From Heliopora coerulea (lineage: Eukaryota; Cnidaria; Anthozoa; Scleralcyonacea; Helioporidae): a DNA stretch of 64,000 bases. Below the pieces are notes generated by a model. That model had not been told where the DNA came from. It searched no databases and saw nothing but the letters and a program-made list of their open reading frames with translations. Below, piece after piece: positions 10,437 to 23,900 of the stretch. The position numbers were made by a program, and so were the translations under genes. Location: assembly GCA_030142905.1 (NCBI GenBank), contig JASJOG010000275.1, forward strand, positions 1-64,000. Direction: 5' to 3'. Positions within the stretch are counted from its first letter, which is position 1. Every line of letters starts with the position of its first letter.

Positions 10437-11997
10437 AAAGACGACACTTTAGGAAACTCCCTTTCTCACCTCTCCTCTATAGTAAAAGGCAAATCCATCG
10501 ATTAAATATTAACTTTGAAATTAATTTAGACACAGTAATCTGCCGTGCAATCTGCACGAAGCGCTAGCAAGGTGAATTGAGGAACTCGACCGCCTAAACG
10601 GATACGTTAACTGTGAAATTGCAATGTTGAACGGAAATGAACATCCTGTTTGTCAGTAAATGTCTGTATATGGTATATCAACTTGTTCATTGGCGATGCT
10701 AAGCATGGCAACCGATCATGCTATGCGAATTTAACTTTACCAAGCGTGGCAATAGGTCATGCTATGCAAATTTAATACGATCTACGATGTTCAGGTATCA
10801 AGCCACATACATATACACCTACCAACGCGATGGGTACTATGTAAAAATGCAACATTTGGTGGTCAGGCTTGCGGTTGGGCTTAGGATAACTAAAAATTGC
10901 TACAAAACTAGGAGTTGATGGATTTGTTTAGCTTGATGTCTAAATATTATAGATACGGTAAGTTTATGTTTGCATAACACTACCTGTTGCTATGCTTAAC
11001 CTCGCCACTTCAACTTGAGTAGGTGCAAGAACTGAACCCGTAGAGGGTCATTTGTTAGGGATTCTGCTTGTAATTGCGCGTCAAATTTAAACCTTTAATA
11101 AAGAAAGAAACAAACATTTGCCCAGTTATGGTCTCCTTCTGTCAGCCATTTTAAGCATGTTTTGTTGCATACTTTTATGTCATTTAATCCCAAATGTGCG
11201 TCACTAAAAATGTGAAGTGTGTAGCATTAAAATTATTGCAATGGCGTGTTTTGTATGCCCTCATTTGATTTAAACCAGTTTTTTTAATTTCACTCTGAAC
11301 ATATTAAACGTTTGAACACTCATATATGTTTCGGCTAGGTCCTTTTGTAAAGCGTCAAAGAAGATGATAATAATCAAACAAACATTTCCGATTTTTACTG
11401 CACGAGTTGGCGTATGTGCATAAAAATATACGTCATTAAATCTCTCTTAAAAATAGGACCCTTCTTCCTTTATACGTGCTTCGTTGTTAACAGGATGCAT
11501 TGTGATTTCGTTTCAGTATCAATTTGTTTTTATTGTTGACTGTGATAGCTGTCTCGTACACGTTGTTCAAAACGTTTGCAAACATCTCTGCGTGAGGTTC
11601 TTAATTTGGAAATACCCGAGAATAAATTCCGGCAAACACGTGTTTTCCGAACATATGCCGAGAAATTCCGATCATTTATGGCCTTTTGAGTTGGATGTCA
11701 ATGTTTCGCCTTCGTGGAGAATTTAACATTAAAAGGACAAGTTCGAACCGTTGAACGAAGAATTATAATCGTTCTAGCGCCATGGAAAGTACACAGGCTA
11801 GTGCTTTTTTAGAGGGAAAGCTTATGACGAAGATTTAACGTCTCACCGGCATTTGAAATTGCTGTTGCCGACTTGGAACAACGTAAACAGTGTTTCTCTT
11901 GGTGTCTGTTTGGAGTCTTCGATGCTGATCCGCAATTTAACAGGATAAGAAAATTTGTGTTCGATGGTTGGAGATTACAAGACTAAAATTTGAGGCA
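10437..11997. other. upstream region of the APC gene
   Basis: No coding sequence recognised. Positions 11060-11112 look like a LINE 3' end (a CTTTAATAAAGAAAG-type tail). Positions 11310-11385 on the minus strand hold a degenerate GCCGAAACAT motif of hammerhead/Penelope type. The 500-bp stretch before 11998 is the likely 5' UTR and promoter of the APC gene, inferred from position only. Confidence 0.4.
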
Positions 11998-14900
11998 ATG
12001 GAGAATGGAAATCATGACAGCGAAGGTTTGTATGTTTAAGTTTCATCATCGTAAAGTTGTTCAATGGGGATGCATTTACATACTTACTTGATGTGTTGAG
12101 TTGATCCTTATCATACCTTAAGATCTCCTTTTGATTTTAAACAATTCGTGTCCACACATGAGGCCGAGGAACGGTCGTCATTGATTTAAAACTCAAGCTT
12201 TTTTCCTCAATAATCTTCCCAAACGAAATGCGTGAAATGCCAGATTATCTAACAGCCAAAAACATTTACACATCGTCGAACAAATATGTGATGATGTTTG
12301 GTTGAGGATATAGCGTGTCATGTGCAGTCTGTCGTCAATTCAAGTGTTAAAGCTACGTGATTAGCATTTACTTTTCATACAACAGTTATCAAGCGGTTTA
12401 ACACGTGTACATAAGTACAAGCCCCCGTTCCTTGTTCCGTGAAGAAGATTTGTTCTACATCTTCTAATATCATCCATCGTGTTAATCTGGTTTATCAGAT
12501 CTTACTGATGTTGAATGAACCGTTTTACAAATGTTACCTTCCTCAAGGCTTAAGCGCATCTGCGGACAAACCTGTCGTGAACAAGGCATCATTTGGCTGT
12601 TTCTTTATGTCTTCTATAATTTATCAATAGCACTGTCAGAAACAGCAAATGAACTGAATGTAGAGAGACTGGCATCTCTGATTGGGGAACCCTTGATTGT
12701 AGTAAAGAGCCTAAGCAGTAAGAACAGCCTCTCTTCATTATATTTACCATGGTTCTTTTGTCTGGGCTGTGTTTTTGTTCTAGTGTATTTGAACACAAGT
12801 TATATCACTAAAATGTTTGTCATCAATATAGTTTATTTTGAGTCACGGAACCATGGAACCTTGATGGGCTATAATGCTTATATATATATATTCTTTTGCC
12901 TGAACCAACCTTGCTCTGAAAAGGGTACATGAAATAACAAGCACATATATCCCAGTACCTGAGGGTGGGTTCATAAATGTAAAGGTGAATAAGTCACACT
13001 TGATTTTCTGTTTTGAGGAAAATGCATTGGTTCCTCCTTGGTTATTTTAGGACCACAGGAGGTGGTCCAACATCTGTAGAGCCACTGTTGACCCCTTCCT
13101 ACTGCACAGATGGGTTGCTACACTACACCTGAATGACAAGAATGATGATTGCTTACATATTGCCACAGCTAAAAAAAAATTTGTGTAGAAAATCTTGAAT
13201 TATGCTTGTGAAAACCCAGTTTATCATTGGATTTACTTGTGTACTAAACAAGTAGTTGTTCTGATGCAAAGGAGTCTTCAATACCTTATAAAATTATAAA
13301 TGTGAATTCATAGATTTATATTTAAGCTTCCAGTATCTCAGATGACTTGATTTCACTCAACATATTGGGAAACTTGTCAGGAATTTGAGTACTAATGATT
13401 TAATACTGTTACCTGAGAAGACTGAAAAGCATGTACTCGCATTAATGCACATGCAGTTGGTTATCCTCAATTATCTTTATTTTAAGAATTTAGTGGTCTA
13501 TCCAGTTAGCTAGGGTGGCATTACTTAAATTTAGAAGTGGCTGTGATAGACAGTGGCCATTCATGTCCTGCTTCTTGGTTGCAACACCTGAAAAAGATCC
13601 AGAAATTCACAACTAGCATTGGCTTTCCCTCAACCTCAATTTTTGTTAAAACCTAAGTCTTTTTACAATACAGTAGAACCTGAGCTATGCAACCCCCATG
13701 TTTTGCGACCACCTGTTGTACACGACCACATTTCCTGGCACGGACAATTTGTAGCTAAAAAGTACCTATAAAGAGCGACCACCGGCCCAATGCAACCATT
13801 GACCACTTTTTTGCATCCCAAGCAAGAAATTTACCTGTCATTAACAACCATTTTCACTTCAAATGGCCAACAGGTATGCAGAATACTGAGAGACAAGAGT
13901 TCATATTTTTCACAAACAATATATTAATGTATCAAGATACTCAAATTTCAAAACAACATTGCCTTTCCTGTCTGCAAGCATCTATGTCCATCTTGCAAAC
14001 TTTAAAACTCATGACATGACCTTGTATCTTATATTTCAATTTAAATACACGACTCACAAGTCATCACACAAATATGTATGGAATTTTTTTTTTTGTATTT
14101 TTCTAAAGTCAAACAGCACACATCACCTGTCAAGGTGTAAAAGGTGTCATGATGTCATCATGTCTTATATAAATATGCCACAGTTGTTTGAATATAAATA
14201 ACAATGTTCTTAGTCCATTTTTATCAGTTTGCTAAAGTTCTCAACACCTAGTAGTTCTACAGTCTCTTGTCTTTACATATTAATTTTCACTATGGTTATG
14301 GTTCACATGCACAAGAAATGCAAGGTCATGATGTTGGATGAGTGAATGTGAGTCATCAAACTTTCCAACCAGGGCGATTCAGCTAGAAAATATGCCAAAA
14401 GCTTTGTCTGTAACGTTTATACCATATACTGTATATTGACTAAATAATACAATTTGTTATTTTAAAGATTAGTTTGCTGTTGTCTCTTAATATCATTACA
14501 TCATCATGGCGTTTTTAGCATTTAAAAATCATGTTTGATATTTTTAAGAAATGATGACATCATTCGCAAACCTGTGTTAACGACCACCTGTCATTTACGA
14601 CCATTTTCACGAGAACCAAGGGTGGTCGCATAACTCAGGTTCTACTGTATTGTCCTTTTAGTATCTTATGCTTTTTTGTATTTGCTTTGCTGCCAAAAAA
14701 TCTTTTGAGGTCTGTTGAAATGATTGAAGTCCTTAATATCACATGCTTAGTGGTGTTCTTTTAATAACTTTCATCAATGTTGAACAAGATACAAAACACA
14801 AAATCACCTGATTGAGCATGGACTGAAACTTTTATAGTCAATGACCATGTAGAGGACATAGACTTTCACCAGCCATCTTGGATCATGAATTGGTTATTGT

Positions 14901-17900
14901 TAAATGTCAATCATCTCCATTGCTTTTGTGTTGACTTCTCCTATATCCTTCAGCAGTTCAATGTTTGCATCCTTTTGGAAATAGAAGTTATGTTAAAAGA
15001 AAAATTTCAAACTGGCCCCAGTGCTCATCGCATGCAACCTTGATGCCCAAAAACACATTTCCAGGCTCAAACTAGCCATAGCCAATTTATTCTTAAATTA
15101 AAGTCATGGTGTGCTGGTCCTGTGAGGACCTATTTATCCCATGTTCAACCTGTCTAGTGATCTCAAAGTTTTACTTTAAGTAACTAAAGTTTTGTGACCG
15201 TGATTTCCCATAAATACCAGGCAAATATTTTTTCAGGTGTTCAAGCACAAAATGCTGTTTGAATGAATGAAGTTTTAAAAGTAATCTGTTGATCAATGTT
15301 TTCAGTTCCCAGGCACCAGACAATTTTGACTTTCTCTGCTGATGAAACCATCAAACTATTTCAATTAAACCTGCTCTGCAAACATTTCATTAAACATACT
15401 CTTAAAATCCTGATAGTTAAAAGAAATATTTAGTTCAATAGCTGTGCTATAACTTTGTTGTGAATGAATACAGAATTTACTGACCACCTACTCTGTACCT
15501 TCAGACGACATCTTTGAAAGCAATATCAATGAACTGGATGTACGAGAAACTCCAAGGTAGGCAACACTCTCTATGATGCAGGTATACATGATCAAAAGTA
15601 TGTTGTTATGTTTTCAAAAGCTTGAAAAATTACTAAAACATGAATAAGTCTTAACAATATGCCAGTGAAAGTGACAATCTATACTGTATCTACTTCTGTT
15701 TACCTGTTTAGTGTTTCTGTTTTTGATCTCTTGGCTTCTGTCAGACTTAATAAATGCTATGCTTCCTTGACCTGATGAAGGTCACACTATCCCCAAGGCC
15801 ATCAACAGAAGTGTGTAAATACATAGAGTGATTTGGCAGGGGCATTGTTTGAAAACTGGGCATATTTTGTTTATTCCGACAAAAAGCATTTTTTTCATGC
15901 TGGTATGATTTAGGTGGGAGATGTCAGAGGAAGAACCAGATATGGAAAATGAACCAACTTTATTGAATCATGTGGCAGTCAACAACCAAGGCAAACAGGT
16001 ATCAAATTTTAGTTCTTGCATCCTTGGACAATATTGGCATTGGTAGATTTTTTGCCTCAGGGCTATTCAAAGGCCATTTCTTTTTTACTCTGGACATTTT
16101 GGGGCTGCACAGGAATCTGCTTTAAAATACTTAGGTCCAAGCATTTGTGATCTACCAAAGTACAATTTAACTCATTACATGTTAGTGGCAGAGCTCATCC
16201 CATTGATGAGTAAGATCATCTGGCATTAGCCACAGTAAACATACATTGTGTGCCCTTCCTCCTTCATGGGTTAAGGATGTGGAGTGAAGGAGGCAAAGCA
16301 CTCCAAAATTTATTCCAAAACACATTTCTTTCTCTGACAATAGACCTTTACTCGAAACATTGGAATTCTTTGAGATCAGATCAGGGCAGTTACCAATCTT
16401 TGAACTTTTTACCTTTTTTAACACTGTCTACACAGGGTCCAATTTTTAAATTTTGTAATGTTTTCTACAGTGCCGTTAAAATGTGGTTGAATGTCTTCAG
16501 CATGACATGAAATATTTGACACATCTCTGTAATCAAGCAATATATGTAGTTGCTTGGTGTATAAATGAGCAATTCTTCACGTAATTTTCTAGATACCCAA
16601 CTCGGTTGAAGGGCCAGGTTTCGGTGGATCAGTGGTCCCAAGGAGTTCTTCAGGCCCAGGAACAAACACAAGTTCCACCTTAACCCCTGGGGGTAATGCA
16701 TCCGGTGGTATGTCACCCTACACCAACAGGATTGCTGATGCACAGTGCCTTCCAGCTAACCATTCACCACGTCCAGTACACAAAAATGGAATTGATATGT
16801 CTTCAAATAAGGTGACAATTTCTCTTCATCTTTCATTTCAATCCAATTTTGGTTTTATTTATTACCATGTTTGTTATTTTTTTCCCCATATTTTTGTGAA
16901 GATACAATAATTGGCCAGCATGTTCTCCCTTCTGAATAAAATCATAAGATATTTGCTAGAACATGGTGGGAAGGACCACCTTCACCCTCTCCTGTCTAGA
17001 GTTCATTCGTTGACAAGTAAAATTGTCTGTCATTAACCAGAGTAAAATATTAGAGTGTGTGGTCAGTTGGGAAACTGTTAAGGCGATAGTCTTTAACCCT
17101 TTCCCAGGGATCCTCCCTCGTTTTTATCTTTCTGAATGAAAACCTCGGGGATGTACTTTCCCGTACAGACCTCACACTCGGTTAATACTTAATTGTAATT
17201 GCTTAACATATTATCGCACCAAAGGTGAATTACAATATGTTTACAAAATCTGTAAAAGACGTTGATACTTATAAAATAAATAGGATAACTACTAAGTAAG
17301 ATTACTACTGGTAAAATTCAGAATGAAACTTGAAATATATAAAAACAGATTGAAATTCAATGTAAACGAAATTAGTGTCAAGTATTATTATAGCACACAG
17401 CAGGTACAAGACTTCTTTTATGTTGCTCAGGGCGGCATTTCAGCAAACGGTGACCAAGTAATCATTATATCACCATTGGCTTAGTTTCTTTTGTTCTCAG
17501 GAAATTGATTAGCGACTTAGCAACCTCGTAACATTCACGAGGTTGATGTCTAGATATCAACCAGTAAATCTAATAGATCACTCAACTTGGTTCCTCCTTG
17601 CAAATGTTAAACACAACTTATAAAATTCATTAAAAATTCATGAAGAAAAGACAAAAGAAAATCATAACAGTATCTGATCTATATATGTTATAAAGATACA
17701 TGTGCCTTTATATGTGAAGAAGTTCAATTTTTCGGCTTACGAAAGATAAATTTCCAAACTTTCTTCGCGAATTAGCGTATTAGGTGGTGAATTTCATAAG
17801 ACATTTAAAAAACTCGTAGTACGTGCTTTATCGGGATGTAAAACACGAGGCTATCGCCTCGTGTTTTAAATCCCGATAAAGCACTCCTGCTCGGTTTTTA

Positions 17901-20900
17901 AATATTGCTGAAAACGTAATCGCATATGATTCATCACTACGTGCAAACAAACCAGCGACGTTTATTCCACTAGTAAGCACTATCGCCAACCATATTTCTT
18001 GTGGAAACTTTCGATATTCTTCACAGCCATATCCAAAACTTTATCGGTCTCATCTTAAGAAATGGAAATATCTGCAAAGAAAGTCAACTGAAATTAGTCA
18101 AACTTTGCTAAATCAGTTTTTGAAAACCTCACCAATGGTGATGTAAGTCGGTTATATACCTTAGACCTAGGTGTTTCAGCAACATATCAACTTTCAGGCT
18201 TCGCCCTCAGGTTTATATATCGCTTAAACACCTCGATCGCGGTATGTAACCTTTACATAATTGTTTTACTAAGTAACTGCTTCGGGACATTGGCTGGTAT
18301 TTTCACCGATTAAGACAGCAGAAAAACTGTAGCAGTTTTCTCTATTTTAGGGCACAAATAAGAGTCAGGAGATGATCGACAACGGGTCCAAATGGGACGA
18401 CGATTGCGAGGAAGACTCAGTGAAGGTAATGCTGTAAAAGTAGATCTGTCGCCATTAAACTCTAAAAAGACTGGAACGATAGCTGCAAACTGATTTTTGA
18501 AGCCAACATGGAGCCCGGCATGTAGGTCAACTTGCAGGTCATCTCAGCCCCCTGTTTTTTTCTGTGACGAAGAGCCTTTGCTCGAAATGTTGGAAATCTT
18601 TGAGATCAGTCACGGCTGTTGCCAACCTTTGAACGTTTGGCCTTATTTAGTACTGTCTACACAGTAGACAGTGGGAGGGAAAGATTTGGTAACCTTGTGT
18701 GTTGTGGTTAGTGGTGGTATTGTAGCCTTGTGTAGTATGGTTAGTGGTGGTAAGGTATTTATTGAAGTCAGCTATCGAGTTATAACAGAGGTCTGTTGTC
18801 GATGTTTAGAAAGTTATAATATTCTTTGCAGGATTTTGGTGGCCACGATCGAGAGCTCGAGGCAAAATACATGGAGCGAACTGATGAAGCTATTTACTAC
18901 CGCGCCGCTGAGGAACACATTCGTCAACCAGATCCTTACGAAGATGACGACGAAGTTAAGGTAATTATAAGTGCCGAAAGTAATGAGGTCCTTTTCAGTC
19001 AAACTGTTCGGAAATAAACGACAAGTCCTCAAGTCGGACTTGTGTTGGAATCACAAATCGTGCGTTACTGGTCTTGGTTGTTCAAGTGTCTTTTGACATA
19101 TCCCAGCCTCTACATACCAGATATTTGTTATTTCGAACAGTCCATATAGCTGAGTTGCGGTGACTATGGTTAAGTTATTAAAGTTATTATTGTATATATA
19201 CGATAACTCTAACTACCCCAGCCGGCAATCGAAACCAAGGTCTTCGAATCAACGCATTGGTGCTCTGAGCTACTGAGACACGGCTTGGACAGTTAGAAAT
19301 TTTCATATATACTAAACTCGCCACCATTTTCAATTCTCTAACCTGAAGACATCTCATCTTCACAACCCAGAGTGGAGCCTCTCAGGCGACTTCCTTAAGT
19401 AGCGGGGTGATACACGACTCTTGTATACAGGAGGTTTTTAAACAATATTTTATATGAAGAGAGGATTTGATAAAGTTACTTTTTTTGTGGTAGAACTTTG
19501 GTGGAGGCAGTCAAAGGATCAGTCGTTTGCCATCGGAAGAACACATCTGTTTGTCTCCGCCGTGGATAGAGGAAGATGATGGGGCAGTTGTTGAGGAAAG
19601 TGAAGGTGTAATAATTGAAGAGACGGTAAGGGAGGATTATTACGGTTGATAAGAGAGCAGCTATACTAATCTTTAGTTGTAAACTGAGAATTGTAGCTGC
19701 TATCGTAGCCTTGTTCTGTTGGCTGGAGCAGTTTACTTATAATAAACTGACAAATTTAGTTGCTATTAAAAACTTTGTAGTTTGGTTAGAGCTTTTTATT
19801 AGTGATAAATTAACTGACAACTGGAGCTGTTGTTGTAGACCTTGTAGATATATCAAAAATGGTGTGATGCGTTCGCGGTTCTGAATGAAGTAGAAAAGGG
19901 CAGTACTTCGCCAGAAAAACGAGACGGCAAGGTACTGAACTTATGAACAAAAGCCCTTTATCAGAGTGAAATGTCTGTACCTTGTTCTCTCGCCTGTTTT
20001 AGTGGAGTACTACCGTTAAATTTTTTCTACCTAAGTAGTTGTGTTGCGGCTCTATTCAAATAATAACAGACAATTGTAACTGTAGACTAGGAGCTCGTAG
20101 GTCAGTTGGTTGGAGTTCTGTTTCAGGTATAGATTGAAAACTGCAGCTGCTATTGAAGACCTATTAGCGTTCAACTTTATCTAGCATATAGCTTCACTTT
20201 TTTTCCTTTTACGTTTCGTCAGCTTAAAATATTCCCTTCGTGTACGCCATTCCGTTTTGCATGCAGTATTGCTTGTATTTTAGAACTACACCTCAAGTGA
20301 CTAGTTACTTTTGAGCCCAATAATCCAACGAATATTTACATTAATAGCAGAAGTCGGATCCCGCCGAGGCCACTAATTATAACATTGACGAAATTATCGC
20401 CAGAGTGAAGATCAGAGCAGATTTCCCGGGATCACATCATTGGCAAATAGAAGAAACGCTCGACTTCACCAAGGTAAACTGACTGCTACATCGTATTCAT
20501 AGTTCTGAACATTCTCTTACTTCCAGGATCATTCGAAGTAGTTGCATGAAAAGTGGACTTCTGTCAACGGTGAGTTTAGGAGGTCCTTGAGACGACTAAA
20601 ACATAAGTTTTAGACAATTCTACGGCATTTGACTTCAAAGGGCGTCAAACTGACAATATCTATTGTTTTTGCCAACCACATATTATCCTTTGCTTTTGAT
20701 CCTTAAAAGAGCCATCACTAATAAAGTAGAGCTGTGATTAATAAGCTTCACAGAACAAGGAGAAAACTGGTACCAAAGAACCTTTTTAAGTGCGTCCCTT
20801 GGCACCTTTGCAGGACGTGTCCAGTGCGTACTTTTGACTTCCATTACGTTAGACACGCAAACACGGGCGTTCATAAGATGTGGATGGCTCGACTTAACTC

Positions 20901-23900
20901 AGTTTTTCTACTTTGTTTTGTATAGTTGAAATTTTTCTTCTTGTTACCATGAGGATCATCCTGACATAATCTTGGTTGACTAGAGCAGGATTCGAATTTC
21001 GCACCTTTGTATTACTGAAGAGTTCTCTGACGTTGAGCTGTCGATTCGAATCCTGTCTGGTCCGCCACTCTTCCTTTGATTTTCTCAATGGAAAAAGTCG
21101 TGAAATTACCCGAATATTTTCTTCAGATATGTTTTGCTTTGCAGAATTTTGCTGCCGAAGGTTCTAGAGAAAACTCTCGCCGCCCTTCCTCGGAAGATCT
21201 CTCTCTCACCCCGCCTTGGATTGATAACGACAACGACTCTTGTAAGGTAGGAACTTGAAAGTAAATCGTTTTTGATTGAATGGTCGAATGAGAGAAAAGG
21301 AATCACTGACCAAAACCAAACTATTTAAAATGGGAGAGAGGGAAGAAATCAGAAACTTAGCAATACTATAAAAGTGGCTACCAATAAAAGAAATAATAGG
21401 TCTATAGACATAAACCTGGTATTCTACTTCGACATATTATTTCTTCTATTGGTCGAATGAGGGTGTACTCCGATGGATTGGGTTGTATTATATTGTACAG
21501 TTGTGATATGCTGTACTGTTATGTTACGTTGTGCTTGGCTGTTTTCTTCTGCGGTGTGCTATGCTGTGTTGTGTTTTTGCTGACACTGAATCTTATGGGG
21601 TGTGTTGGACTCGGCTGGGTTTTGGCTGGGATATGTTCGGCTTGGCTGTCCTCGTCTGGGTTGAGCTGGGCCAGTCAGGTATGGAGTGCTGGGCTAGATA
21701 GGGATGGAGTGTTGAGCTAGGCAGGTGTGTAGGTTCTGGACAGCGACTTGCATTCTGTTTTAAGAAATAACACGCGTCCTACGAACGCTCTGATTGGACG
21801 AACCTCATTTTCTCTCGTAGTGCAGAGACACGGCTAACGTCATTTCATTTTGTATTGGAATACAGAGAAATGGATGACGTCACCAAAACTGGTAGAAACC
21901 TTGGTTATTTTGTAAAACAAATAGAAAATACCTTTCTTGATTCTGTGCTGTGATAGAAACATTCATGACGTCATTTCGACCGGAAAAATACCTGAAAACA
22001 TTTCGCTACGCCTCGTGTTTCCACTTGGGATTTTTTATGGTTGAAATGACGTCATTCATGTTTCTAACAGGACACAGAGACTCTCAAGCAATTTTCTATC
22101 CGTCAAAAATCGATCTTCTGACTCTTAACAGGAATATGAAAATGAAAGGGTGGGAAACAACGAACCAACGTCCGACGGCCCTCATGTACCTGGCTCGAGC
22201 GCTGCATTTCCTGAGTTAACCGGTGCGGCCAGTGGCCAATCAGCTGGCGAACATCTACCAGGCCCAGGACTCTTATCTCCAAACACGGACATTCCATTAG
22301 CTCAGAAAAACCGACTTGCTGAAGAATTACGCCCTGAGCCAAAAAGTCCAAATATTTCAGCCAGAGCCAAGTCAAGTTCCGTAGACCAATCAAATAGCGG
22401 TATCTCCTTTACTGGAAACCCCCAGATGCCTTCAACAAGGCCTCACCGGAGAATCACTCCCCCGGAACAAAGTGCTGACTATTATAATGTTCGAAAAGTC
22501 ACCCCACCTTCGGCGTCTTTAAAATGCTCGCAACAGCCGGCTTACGACGATCAATATCACAAGCCAACCCCACCCACATCTTTCCCGTCTAACAACCTCT
22601 ACGGACCCAGGACTCAGAGTTCCCGCTCGTCTAACCCGTTGTTGACAGTTAATCGTCCCAATGCTCCGACCCAGACTTTTCGTCCTTCAAATCCTGATCC
22701 AAAGGGCTACTACGGAATGCCAGTTAATCCGGCTCAATTTGCCCCGAATGCCGTAACTGTTAGACCAAACAGGGCACCCAATCGGACCCCACCGGTCCTA
22801 TCTGATCCATCATATTCTCAGAATCCACGGACACTACCTACCCAAGGCTCGGCTGCCTACGGTGGTGGAATTCCAAGGGCATCCCTTGGGGATACTCCGC
22901 GGATGATGAGTCCTCGTCAGGCACGAAACAGGTACGAGGCGACCTATTACAACCAGCCCGGGAAATGGCCTTACCAAATGATGCCCGGAAACCATCCGAA
23001 GAAATTGCCGGATAATCCCCCTGTTTTTCCGACCGGCTTTGTTCCACCTCCTCGGATGGCTACCGCTCATTACGCGGCTTACCCCAGCCGCGCGAACTTT
23101 AGCCCTCACGGTCAGCGGAGCATCCTCCCGTCGGACATGCGTCACTACCCAGACTTACCGGACGGCAACCTCATTCCCGAGGACGACAGCAGTCCCGTGA
23201 TGTCCACGCGATGCGTGAGCCAATCGAGCATCGCCGCCCACTGCTGCACGCCACATCCAGATGGACTTGAAACAGCCAGCGTCATGAGCTTCGCTAGCGG
23301 TGCGTCAACACATCAGGACCTGGACTCTAAAGTTGACCAGCTGCGCAATCTTCTGTCAGTCATCGATTCGCAAGACGCAAAAGAAATTGCGCAGACTTTA
23401 TTCAGTTTATCGAACTCCAAGGAGAATTGCCAAGCGATGCGACAATCAGGCTGCATACCCCTGTTGGTTAAGCTGCAACACAAGGAGAAATCGAAAGATT
23501 CTCGGGTGGGCCACTATATTCGCATGCGGGCCGCACATACCATGCGCAACATCATTACTGCGGGCGCGGAGGACCGACGGGGTCGACGCGAATTGCGCGT
23601 GCTCAGATTACTGGAGATTGTACGTGGATACTGCGTCGAAATGCGCTTCAGAAAAATCTCGAACAAAGAGAAAAATGTCGAACAGTCCCTGGCCGCCATC
23701 ATGAAGCTCTCGTTCGAAGAAGAACACCGAGCTGCGCTCGGGGAATTGGGCGGAGTCGAAGCGATTGGTGAATTTCTCCAAGTTCGCTATGCCACCAAGG
23801 AACAAGACTCGGACTCACCTGGCTCTAGCTTACTAAAGTACGCTTCCATGACGTTGACCAATATGACTTTCGGGAACACAAGGAACAAGGCATTGCTTGG

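Noticed and set aside
16182..16743. Minus-strand and overlapping short ORFs around the APC exon at 16593
   Set aside because: They lack splice or family support and overlap the real exon in another frame.
20980..21065. Paired tRNA T-arm-like strings (GATTCGAAT)
   Set aside because: Opposite orientations and no cloverleaf; perhaps a SINE relic, not a tRNA gene.
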